Source of the DNA: Byssochlamys sp. IMV 00236
Lineage: Eukaryota > Ascomycota > Eurotiomycetes > Eurotiales > Thermoascaceae
Assembly: GCA_001931875.2 (NCBI GenBank)
Contig: MSJH02000359.1
Span: 1-22,738 of the forward strand
Direction: 5' to 3'
DNA: 22,738 bases
Shown here one piece after another: positions 8,975-18,579 of the stretch. Position 1 is the stretch's first letter. Each line of letters begins with the position of its first letter. The position numbers were made by a program, and so were the translations under genes. Below the pieces are notes generated by a model. That model saw only the letters and a list, made by a program, of their open reading frames with translations, was not told the origin of the DNA and searched no databases.

Positions 8975-9564
8975 ATGTTTAGCGTCATCCAATCACCAAA
9001 TACGCAGCAAAAGTTTCTACTGTTGGACGCACCCACACAAAAGACACTACCAAAATATGTTCAAGTATTCAAACAAGAAAATGTATCTGATCTCGTCTGT
9101 ATCTGTCACCGACCGTCGGGGGATATTTATGACATTGAGGAGCTTGAACAATCAACTGGAATCAAAGTACATGACACAATCAAATTCGAAGATGGCAGTG
9201 TGCCTGATCAACAAGCGATTAATCTTTGGCTAGAACTAAGTGAAAAAGCTAAACAAGAAAATACGACAATAGGTGTTCATTGTATTGCTGGTATTGGTAG
9301 AGCACCTGTGAGTATGACAAAGTTGATATGAATGTATATATTAATAGACTATAGGTATTAGTGGCAATCTCACTGATTGAAGCTGGCATGGATCCACTCG
9401 TAAGTTATTCATATATGTTTATATGATGACTAATTTATTCATAGGATGCCATAAGTTACATTAGAAAACATAGAAGAGGCGCATTAAATAAGAATCAAGT
9501 TCGATTTTTAGACAGTTACAAAAAAAAAGGCTCCAAACGGAAAAAATTGTTTGGACTTTTTTAG
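8975..9564 (+). CDS. PRL/PTP4A-type dual-specificity phosphatase
   Basis: Three exons, 8975-9307, 9355-9399 and 9445-9564, give 165 aa, close to the usual 170. The P-loop HCIAGIGRAPV (Cys103, Arg109) has the Ala-Pro after Arg that marks PRL phosphatases, in place of Ser/Thr in most PTPs. The general-acid loop reads KFEDG (Asp73). The end contains IRKHRRGALNKNQVRFLDSY, also a family block. Animal PRLs end in a CAAX box for farnesylation and plasma-membrane attachment; here the end is a Lys-rich tail followed by KLFGLF with no Cys, so prenylation is not expected from this model. PRL proteins bind CNNM magnesium transporters in animals; whether this one does is unknown. The ATG is 58 bp after the APC10 stop. 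Confidence 0.88.
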
Positions 9565-9626
9565 CCCGAAACATTCAGAAAAAAAAAAAATATTTTTCTT
9601 TTCTTCTTTATTAAAAATACTACTTT

Positions 9627-10642
9627 ATGAAGAGTGACGAAGTTTGGGCAGAACTATTTGGTTCTATAAGCATTGGTTGCTGGATTGTTGTATTTACACC
9701 GTAAGAACATTTCCTCCTTGAAATACATAAATTAATGATCTGATGCATCGGGGGGATACATTATTATTATTATTATTAGACAGTTATGGGAGAATTACAA
9801 GAGAAAGAATACAGATGGTGTATCCGTGACATTTCTCTTGTTGTGGATATTTGGAGACATCTTTAACCTATTGGGGATTTTATTAGAAGATTTATTATTT
9901 ACAATGGCAAGATTATATACATGTATCCATGCATTTGGTTATAACCCCTCTTACTTTTATTAGCTCCTTTTAGCTGCTTATTATTTATTTGCGGATTGTG
10001 TACTCATGAGTCAGGTTTTGTACTATCGAACTCCTATCAGGGACGATGAAACGATTGTGACACCAACAGAATGCAGTCCACTGATGCCTAAACCGACCAA
10101 GTCAGATTCAGCTCGTACAGTAGTACGTTTCTTTTTTATATCAAGTATCATCTCATGGCTTGCTCTCTTGGCCTCTTCTGCTGTTTACTTTTATCATTCA
10201 AATGTTGATTTTAGCAAGATACCCTTGATACCTCAGCTCTTTGGATGGACCAGTGCTATCCTTTACTGTTCCAGTCGTATTCCTCAAATTATGCAAAACT
10301 TTAAGAATGAAAGTGTAGAAGGACTTTCGTTATCGATGTTTATATTCAGTGTCGTTGGCAACTTGACTTATTGTTTTGTAAGTTCTTCACGTGTATAAAC
10401 ATTATATATATAAGTATATATATATATATATATAATCTTATGTATAGAGCATTCTCCTGGTATCACTTGATCCTACCTATCTCTTTATCAACTATTCATG
10501 GTTACTTGGAAGTGGTGGAACCTTATTTTTTGATTTTACAGTAAGGAGAAAGAAAATCAATGATTATACAATATTGACAAAAACTTTATTATTATAAAAA
10601 TAGATCTTTTTTCAATTTTATATGTACAGAAAACGTTCTTGA
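9627..10642 (+). CDS. PQ-loop vacuolar/lysosomal amino-acid transporter, Ypq1-like
   Basis: Five exons, 9627-9700, 9780-9906, 9964-10377, 10448-10540 and 10604-10642, give 248 aa. Two PQ-loop repeats are present, FTPQLWENYKRKNTDGVS (PQ at 25-26) and RIPQIMQNFKNESVEGLS (PQ at 174-175), within seven predicted membrane segments. Ypq1-3 in yeast and PQLC2 in animals export cationic amino acids from the vacuole or lysosome. A hydrophilic loop between the repeats (about residues 88-120) contains ECSPLMPKP, possibly a sorting signal. Intron 2 (9907-9963) begins with GC, the only way to keep the phase and the family sequence. The last exon is only 13 codons. The ATG lies 62 bp after the phosphatase gene. 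Confidence 0.87.
9761..9778. repeat. ATT microsatellite next to a splice acceptor
   Basis: A TTA/ATT repeat runs directly into the acceptor (TATTAG, ending at 9779) of intron 1 in the PQ-loop gene, so repeat length may affect the spacing of branch point and acceptor. Confidence 0.7.
10400..10435. repeat. TA dinucleotide repeat in an intron
   Basis: An almost pure TA tract, broken once by AAG, fills most of intron 3 (10378-10447) of the PQ-loop gene. Confidence 0.75.
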
Positions 10643-10928
10643 AAAAAAAAAAGAGGGGGTAAATTGATCTTCATCATGCTGCATCTTTATTTCTCATGAA
10701 ACGTTTCATAAAGTTGTAGGCATATTAAATACTGACATCGATCGACATAAACAAAGCAAGGAGGGAAGGAGACGAAGAAGGACGTTTTGTAGATCAGCAT
10801 GTTTTTTCTTTTTTTTTTTTTATTATAAATAACAAGATGATATTTCTCTTTCTTTCTCCTTTTTTTTTTTTCTTTTTCTTCTTGAAACTTTTTTTAACAA
10901 ACAAATAATAAACAATACAATAATAATC
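10643..10928 (+). promoter_or_regulatory. Pyrimidine-rich promoter of the C2H2 gene
   Basis: The stretch between the PQ-loop gene and the zinc-finger gene has long T and CT tracts at about 10803-10822 and 10850-10885, followed by an AACAAACAAATAATAA leader before the ATG at 10929. Such CT tracts are common just upstream of transcription starts in fungi. No clear TATA box was seen. Confidence 0.4.
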
Positions 10929-11477
10929 ATGGAAAATAAAGTAACTCTTCCACCTTTAAAATTCGTCGTTCAAAGCTTATTCAAAGATGATAAAAGTTCG
11001 TTTGTGAACTATAACAACAACAAACGCCCACTGAACGCACATACGACAATATCCCTACCTCCTTCTTATTCTGCACCTTTTTCTCCTACAGACAATCATC
11101 ATGGCCGATACGTATCTGGTCCCTACGATGCATGTTGCTATTGCTACTGTTGTCCTCCTCCTGTTGATCTACCTCAACATAATATAACATTTAATAGTCA
11201 TCGTCGATCAAACTCGGCCGAGATGGTTTTTACACCACAAGAATTTAAAAGAGCCAGGTCAAATACAACATCCGGATACCCAAGCAAGGAAATGGAACCA
11301 CGTCGACGATATCACTGTCATTTATGTAGAAAGTCATTTTTACGTCCTTCTTCACTCAAGACACACAACTATTCACACACAGGGGAGAAGCCGTTCAAAT
11401 GTCCGTACGTTGGTTGTGACCGTAGTTTCAGTGTACACAGCAATATGCGACGCCACCTGCGTACGCATGATTGCTGA
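10929..11477 (+). CDS. Small two-finger C2H2 zinc-finger protein
   Basis: A single exon gives 182 aa. Two adjacent C2H2 fingers lie at the C-terminal end: Cys130, Cys133, His146, His150 and Cys158, Cys163, His176, His180, joined by the classic HTGEKPF linker. The second finger has the longer C-x4-C spacing seen in fungal regulators. The N-terminal part is Ser/Pro/Asn-rich and disordered, with a Cys/Tyr cluster (YDACCYCYCC, about residues 67-76) that is unusual and could bind metal. Sequence-specific DNA binding in the nucleus is expected; the target genes are unknown. An AATAAA at 11607-11612 could serve as its polyadenylation signal. The protein ends two residues after the last zinc ligand. 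Confidence 0.85.
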   Translation: MENKVTLPPLKFVVQSLFKDDKSSFVNYNNNKRPLNAHTTISLPPSYSAPFSPTDNHHGRYVSGPYDACCYCYCCPPPVDLPQHNITFNSHRRSNSAEMVFTPQEFKRARSNTTSGYPSKEMEPRRRYHCHLCRKSFLRPSSLKTHNYSHTGEKPFKCPYVGCDRSFSVHSNMRRHLRTHDC

Positions 11478-11804
11478 TGGATCATCTTTCCTCCTTGTTT
11501 GTAACATATGTGTACATAGTACGAATCATCTCAAACGAGAGAAAACCTTGTCTGTGCATGATGAAACAGAGTTATATTGACAAAATATAAAGTTTGTACA
11601 ACAAATAATAAACACGCCTCTCTCTCTCTCTCCTTTTGTTTTATCGAAAACAGGTTTTGTTCTTGAAAATCATTCGGTTTTAATTTTAGTATCACTGCAT
11701 GATTGTTTGTATACTTTATGCTTTCCCCCCTTTTTTTATTATACTCATTTGTATACATTTATACAAGTATTGAAACGATTTATTCAAAAAAAGAGAAAAA
11801 AAAT
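11478..11804. other. Shared 3' region of two convergent genes
   Basis: There is no coding gene here. It holds AATAAA on the plus strand (11607-11612) for the C2H2 gene and, on the minus strand, AATAAA (complement of 11779-11784) about 20 bp behind the GAPDH stop codon. A short CT repeat lies at 11618-11632. Confidence 0.6.
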
Positions 11805-12821
<1,017 letters not shown>

Positions 12822-12860
12822 TTACAGTTAAAAGAATATGAAAGACATCCCTTTTACTCT

Positions 12861-12872
12861 GCTTTATATAAC
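12861..12872 (-). promoter_or_regulatory. TATA box of the GAPDH gene
   Basis: Read on the minus strand, TTATATAAAG lies about 57-65 bp upstream of the GAPDH start codon. It suits a highly expressed TATA-type promoter. The 5' leader between it and the ATG is AT-rich. Confidence 0.6.
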
Positions 12873-13088
12873 CTCAAAAGCCATGTTTCGGTTGTTGAAA
12901 CAAATGATGTCTTTCTGACTACATTGATATTTCTTCTTAAACACTGCACGATAAGAAGTGATAAGATGATTATTTTTTGACTTTAGAGACTTTTATCAGA
13001 ACATATCTTCTCTTTTTATCTTGTTCTCTCTCTTTGCTTTCTTTCATCAAAAGATATATAAACCTTTTTTCATGTTACATTCATGCTG

Positions 13089-13214
13089 TTTGTATGTTAT
13101 TACATCATCCAGTGTCTAAACCCTTTCCTTTTAGAATAACTTTAAATGCCCGAAAAGGTCGAGGTCCGTTCTCTACAGAGGAAGAACAAATGAGGATTAT
13201 CATTTGTAAGCAGC
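13089..13214 (+). pseudogene. Possible Myb/SANT-like fragment
   Basis: The frame contains ITLNARKGRGPFSTEEEQMRII, cut here into ITLNARKGRG and PFSTEEEQMRII, which resembles the start of a Myb/SANT repeat (basic residues, Gly, then Glu/Asp-rich helix 1). A donor-like GTAAGC follows at 13207 and an acceptor TTATAG ends at 13272, but joining them makes an immediate stop. The rest of the repeat is missing. The resemblance is short and could be chance. Confidence 0.2.
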
Positions 13215-13261
13215 TTGTATACAATCTAATTTGTATGATGTTTGTTGCTGTATTGATTTAA

Positions 13262-14411
13262 TTTCTTATAGAAAATGTATTCTGGCGCGACCAAGATTGA
13301 TCTTTATCAGCTTTAGAGTGCAATAAACCACATATGTTAAAGGTTGACATTTACACTTTATTCACTGATAAAAAATGATAATTTCAGACAACAAAAAATA
13401 ATAAAATATACAACAAATAATAAAAAAGAGAGCCCACAAGAAGCAAAAGAACAAATAAATAAATAATTAGTAAATCAGTTATTTACATTGATATTAAGTA
13501 CTTGCATTATAAAGAAGAGGATTTATAAGAGAAAAAAAGGGACAAGAAAAGTGAGTAAACTTATAAAAGAGATCATTAATATCTTACCCGAAGCGCATCA
13601 TGGGTTGGGCCAGCGATAACTGGCCCGGACAAGCGAAGAAGAGAAAGAGAGCGAATGGGACCAAGGTTTGGTAAGAATCAAACTACCCCCAGCTAGCACC
13701 GGCACTGTTTCGATTTTGATTTATAACACTACATATTAGTTTTTTACAAGAGTAAAGAATATAACATACCTTAGGGCTAGCTGGGGAATAGCTGATCTTA
13801 CTTTTTGGTCCAAAGAAGAAGAAGAAAAGAAAAAGAAAAGTCAAGATCAGACTATTTAAACAAAGTCTCCAACAACTTTTCATTTTGTATAAAGTCTTGA
13901 CCACATTTATCTTTTCTCAAAAATATGAAGCTCATTTTATATATTATTACATGTTGTCTTTTTAAACAATAAAAAAGACATAAAGTGTTTAATTGTTATT
14001 GATCTTGTAATGTGTGCGAATAGTTTCTGAAAAAGGTGTATCTAAGCATTTTATGCGAGAATACCCAAACAGAACCCTTTAAAATCATTCAGGTTCAAAC
14101 TATTAGAATCTTCATTGGTTCTTGTTATCAGTGCGAATATTGGTCCATGTCATCCACTGCAACTTTTTTAGAAAACAAACATAATTCCCCGTTACTATCC
14201 TCCTTTGCTCGTATGCATGGCAAGGGTACGTTTCATGTTAATATTAAAGGCAATCTAGAATGACACAGCTTCTCATAAAGTCCCCTTTATCATATTGTTG
14301 TCTTCATTTTGATGAGCTTTAATCTTTTTTGTCTTTATGCACCCAACACTGGTGTTACAATTGTTCCCTCGGGTAAACCTTTTGTTTTCTTTTTCATTTT
14401 CTTTTTACAAG
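13262..14411. other. Long gene-poor region with inverted repeats
   Basis: No gene can be supported over about 1.1 kb. It contains a perfect 7-bp hairpin, GGGCCAG-CGATAA-CTGGCCC (13607-13626), and an 11-bp inverted repeat CCCCAGCTAGC (13686-13696) / GCTAGCTGGGG (13776-13786). The GC-rich patch at 13590-13700 stands out from the AT-rich surroundings. An open frame at 14036-14263 shows no family features. The last 100 bp should hold the promoter of the next gene. Confidence 0.5.
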
Positions 14412-15687
14412 ATGCACAAATGGCTTCGACATGTCAAAAAGTATTCAACTGTAGTTCCTGATTTACAAGTAGACAACATCATCATTGGCGGTGGTGTTGT
14501 CGGTTTAGCCCTGGGTGAAAAATTGACAAGAGAGAGACCGACAGAGACGACGTTTGTTGTAGAGAAAAACAAGTTGATAGGACAAGAGACAAGGTTAATA
14601 TATATTGTTAGGTCCAATAGGATACATCAGACAAAACAAGACTGATCATGTGTGTATATATATATATAGTTCGAGAAATAGTGAAGTGATCCATGCTGGT
14701 ATCTATTACCCAGAAGAGAGTTTAAAGACACGACTCTGCATCGAGGGAAACAGAAAGATGTATAAGCTATTGGCTCAGAAAGGAATACCACATAAACAGA
14801 TTGGTAAATGGGTCGTTGCCCAGGACGCAAGTCAAGAGGCGTACCTGAAACAGCTTCATGCCAAGGCTACCCGATTAGGCGTGCCCACGTATTTCCTTAG
14901 TCTGGACGAAGCCAAACGTCAGGAACCTCATGTTCATATCGGTCGTGCTGTCCTTGTGTCGCCATCGACAGGTATTCTAGACTCGCATGCACTGATGAGC
15001 TATTTAGAGCAGAACGTTGAGGTCGCGTTGGCAACCGAGGTCAAGGCCATTCGTCCTCAACAGCCAGGGTACCTCTTACAGCTAGTCACTAACCAGATCC
15101 AGTCTTGGGTTCTGGCTCGACGCGTCTTTAATGCTGCCGGGCTTCATGCAGATAAAATCGGCCAGATGCTTCAGCTGCCTTATCGTTTGTACTATGCTCG
15201 TGGACATTATTATCGCTCAACTGACACTCAGCTGCAAGTGAATCATCTCATCTATCCTTGCCCTGAAAAGAATCTCGCCGGTTTGGGCACTCACCTCACT
15301 CTCGATCTCGCTGGCCATCTCAAGTTTGGCCCTGACGTGCAGTACATTAATGATCCCAATGACTATCAAGTGCCAGAGGACGAGGCAAAGAAGGACGCTT
15401 TTGTCAAGGCCATTCGAACCTATTTACCGTCACTTAATCCAGAAAAGCTGCATCCTGATTATTCTGGTATAAGGCAAGTTCATTCTACACCATAAAAAAA
15501 AAAACTCATTGTGTATATACTTAGGCCAAAACTTGCTGGACCAGGTGAGCCGTTTAGAGACTTTATCATCAAGGAAGAGCGTGAGGCAAACTTGGATAAC
15601 TTTTTTACACTGATGGGTATTGAAAGTCCTGGGTTAACATCTTCACTTGCAATTGCAGATTACGTTTATGAATTAATAAGAAAATGA
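14412..15687 (+). CDS. L2HGDH: L-2-hydroxyglutarate dehydrogenase, mitochondrial
   Basis: Three exons, 14412-14593, 14670-15473 and 15525-15687, give 382 aa. This FAD enzyme of the DAO family oxidises L-2-hydroxyglutarate to 2-oxoglutarate, a metabolite-repair reaction at the mitochondrial inner membrane. The FAD motif IIGGGVVGLALG starts at residue 24. Further family blocks are SEVIHAGIYYP, KWVVA, STGILDSHALM, FNAAGLHAD, YARGHYY, SGIRPKLAGPG and MGIESPGLTSSLAIADYV. The N-terminus (MHKWLRHVKKYST) is short, basic and acid-free, fitting import into mitochondria. The second intron, 15474-15524, starts with GCAAGT; only this GC donor keeps SGIRPKLAGPG intact. The gene is slightly shorter than the human protein. 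It converges on the kinase gene 138 bp away. Confidence 0.93.
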
Positions 15688-15723
15688 TACCAGTTTAACT
15701 ATTAAGAGATATACAGCTACTGT

Positions 15724-15768
15724 CATATGCGTATATGTATATATATATGTGTGTGTGCGCGTGTGTGC
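15724..15768. repeat. 45-nt alternating pyrimidine-purine tract
   Basis: From C15724 to C15768 every base alternates pyrimidine and purine, passing from TA-rich through TG repeats to a CGCG core. Such tracts can adopt Z-DNA. It lies between the stop codons of two convergent genes. Confidence 0.8.
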
Positions 15769-15825
15769 CGTTGTGGGTGTATAATATAAATAGATAAAGA
15801 TGTAAATACAATCATTTACGTTATT

Positions 15826-17330
15826 TTATCGTGTTTCTTTGATATGACCATTATTTTCAATTGTTTGCTCCTTTTTCCGCAGCTCATCAAAGTAAGGATC
15901 TACATAAAAAAGAATGAGCCAAGTACTCTTTTAAGATGTTATCTTACGTTGTAATGCATCACTTGCTGTAATACGCTTTTCGGGAGGGTACTCCAAAAGA
16001 CGCTAGTAGAACAATTAGTTCTATATCACATTCTAAACCATCCACTGGACTTACCTTTAGCAGATCAATGCCAAGTGAATCCAATTTAGGTAAAAGGGTC
16101 TCTAAAGGTATCCTTGGAAATATCTCAAAATCACGCTAATGGATAATGCATGAGTGTTTGTGTTAATCCATGTCCTATAAAGACATTACCTTGTACTCTG
16201 GAAGTTGAGATACTTTTGGCCACGTTTCTTCTGTGGGTGTACCTAGCACTTTAAATATCCTTTGCAGTTGATCCGAGATTGAGTTGCCTGGGAACAGCGG
16301 TCTTCCAGAGGCCATTTCAGCAAAGATACAACCTGCAGACCATAAATCAATTGAAGTTGAATATTGACGAGATCCCATCAAGACATCAGGTGCTCTGTAC
16401 CATAGAGTGACCACCTAATATGTATATATATATATATATATAGATCAATAAGTGTATAATGTATATGTATGTAAATGTTACCTCATGTGAATAGCTTCTT
16501 ACTGGGATACCGTATGCTCTAGCCAAACCAAAATCGCCCAATTTCAATTCTCCTTTCTAAATTAATAGTTAGAGGATATTCTCTCCTTCTTTTATATATT
16601 AATCGTACTTTATTAATCAATAAGTTTTGAGGCTTCAGGTCCTATGATGAATGATATTAGTCAGTGTGTTGAAGGATTATTTGATATACTTTACTCTGTG
16701 CAAGACTCTATGAGCGTGACAAAATGCGATACCTTTCAACAGTTGATACATCAATTGCTATAATTCAATGAGCCTATTGTGTATGGGTGCAAAACTAGGT
16801 GTTATTTTTACCTTCAAAGTCAAGACATCAATATCTCCACCATAAGAATCAAGAAACTTTTTGAGGTCAGAGTCCAAATATTCAAATATCAGTGTCAGTT
16901 TCTTTTCTGTATGCAACACATCATAAAGTCTATGAATAGTTTGAGAACAAAGTTGGTGGTTTGCCTGTATGTATTTTACCTTAGGATATTTGGGTGTTTT
17001 AGTTCCTTTAGTAGAGAGATTTCACGAATGGCTGTACAAGGTACCTTTATATATAATTTAACACATTAATATTTTAAATCATCTACAATATTACTTACGC
17101 CTTCTTCTTCATTATCAAGTCGAATACGCTTTAAAGCAACCACTTCATTTGTTTCTCTATTTTGTGCTTTATAAACAATACCGTAGGTACCTTATGAAAT
17201 ATTAATCATATGTTGAATACACCATTAACACAAACAAACCTTCACCAAGCTTCTCTATTTTCTTTAATAAAACAGAAAGGTCAATCTTTGCTTTATTGTT
17301 AATTAGTTTTCATACTTGATATTTATCCAT
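15826..17330 (-). CDS. Cyclin-dependent kinase of the CDK5/Pho85 class
   Basis: Twelve exons on the minus strand (17330-17316, 17261-17240, 17190-17099, 17044-16980, 16929-16812, 16757-16695, 16641-16609, 16556-16482, 16414-16190, 16135-16055, 16002-15948, 15899-15826) give 305 aa, all phases consistent. The kinase has the P-loop GEGTYG at 11-16, Lys33, Glu51, HRDLKPQN with Asp126, DFG at 144-146, and an activation loop with Ser159 followed by [15 protein letters not shown], numbering identical to human CDK5. WYRAPDV and [12 protein letters not shown] are typical of CDK5/Pho85. The cyclin-binding helix reads PCTAIRE (45-51), where CDK5 has PSSALRE and Pho85 PSTAIRE. Pho85-class kinases work with Pcl-type cyclins in nutrient and morphogenesis control. 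The C-terminal 20 residues after HPYFDELR are a short polar tail. Confidence 0.92.
16422..16441. repeat. TA dinucleotide repeat in an intron
   Basis: A pure TA tract lies just inside the acceptor side of the kinase intron 16415-16481. Confidence 0.75.
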
Positions 17331-17517
17331 TTTGTCGTCTAATTAAAGGAAAAAAAAAAAAAAAGGAAAAAGATAGATTTTTTAATTGTGTATGTGTTCG
17401 CACTTCAATTTCCTAGGCGCACCCCTCTTTACTATCTCAAAAAGTTTGCTCACAAGTTTAAAGATGATACAATAATACGCTTTTTATTTAATATACATTG
17501 CAAGTCTGTGTGACTTT

Positions 17518-18267
17518 TTAGGAGGCACTTTTTCTTAATTCTTCCAATAACAGTTTTGTCACCATCTCTCTTAGCTCTTCTTCATTTGCAAATTCCCCTC
17601 CTTGTTCTTCAATTCTATTAATGATTTCTTGCATCTTGTTTGCCACTTCTGGATCATAATCTTCATCATTATTATCATGTTGAACATGAGCCAGAGATAT
17701 ATCTTCCAAATCTTCTGTTGGCAATACTTCCTTGGTAATATTTGCCAAATATTCTGCTACTTCTTTCCATCCTTCTTGAAATGCTGTCAGAGCTGGTGTG
17801 AATCCATCTTCATTGACTTTTTTAGGATCAGCACCACGATCAAGCAAGATCTGTGCCATTTCCACTGTCTCTGCTACAAACAAGGGTGTATCTTTATCAA
17901 AATCTTCTACATTCACATCAGCTCCTTTATCCAGCAAATATTTCACAATTTCGGTTTGATTATATGATACTGCTGCGTGCCTAAACAACAACCAATTGAG
18001 TATGTCATCATTATGATCAACTGTTATTTACATTGCTGTATAACCAAATTGATCATGACTATTTACATCCATGCCACCTTCAATCAATTCCTATTGAACA
18101 CATGAATATACTTTTCTATTTGTTATTCTTATTGAAACTTGCCTTGACTCGATCGAGTTGACCGTCACCTAAACTTGATGTTAATTATATCCTTGTTTAT
18201 TTGTAAACAATGGCTCTTCCTTACCTGCTGCTACCCATAAGTTGTCTTGTGAAGTAGGTGCTCTCAT
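17518..18267 (-). CDS. Ankyrin-repeat protein
   Basis: Four exons, 18267-18225, 18168-18143, 18090-18032 and 17980-17518, give 196 aa. Residues about 10-130 form three to four ankyrin repeats, with blocks DGQLDRVKELIEGG, GYTAMHAAVSYNQ, EIVKYLLDKGADVN and AQILLDRGADP. The remainder is acidic and helical (YDPEVANKMQEIINRIEEQ), ending in SAS. This build resembles the small cytosolic ankyrin proteins of fungi such as yeast YCR051W, whose role is poorly known. Ankyrin repeats bind other proteins; no enzyme motif is present. The second intron (18091-18142) starts with GCAAGT, the only donor in phase. The gene lies 187 bp upstream of the kinase on the same strand. Confidence 0.85.
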
Positions 18268-18429
18268 TTGAAAAAAAATCGCTATGAAAAGTGTAAAAAA
18301 GCACGAAAAGTCTTTTCTTTTTTATGCAAGTGGCTTGTTCCATCTCCTCTTTAAAAAGGTCACGTCGTACAATAAGGTACCATTCTTTACCTTTTTCGTT
18401 TTCTTTTTCTACAGACTTTGGAAATATAA

Positions 18430-18579
18430 TGGGCCACTTTATTAAAGTACTTTTGGTCCTATTTTCGATTACATTTATTCTTTTTTCCCCAACAGCGGTA
18501 AGTAACAATGTACTTGATGACGAAGGAATAGAAGTAACAACTTTCATTCCGGAACAGTCATTCTCATTGATATCATGAA
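18430..18579 (+). CDS. Possible small secreted peptide (uncertain ORF)
   Basis: The frame from the ATG at 18430 encodes 49 aa that open with a textbook signal peptide (MGHFIKVLLVLFSITFILFS, then PTAVSNN) and continue with an acidic mature part (DDEGIEVTT). It is divergent from the ankyrin gene. On the opposite strand the same region is open for 138 aa (18637-18221), running into exon 1 of the ankyrin gene, so at most one of the two is likely real. No family is recognised. Confidence 0.3.

Noticed and set aside
13575..13640. Resemblance to a U1-type snRNA (ATCTTACCCG followed by hairpins)
   Set aside because: The 5' sequence does not match the conserved ACTTACCTG, and no Sm site or four-stem layout could be traced.
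14036..14263. 75-aa open frame on the plus strand
   Set aside because: No motif, no good start context and no family resemblance; the opposite strand is partly open as well. Treated as chance.
17602..17967. 121-aa Phe/Ile/Cys-rich open frame on the plus strand
   Set aside because: It is antisense to the acidic end of the ankyrin protein; the composition is the mirror of Glu/Asp codons.
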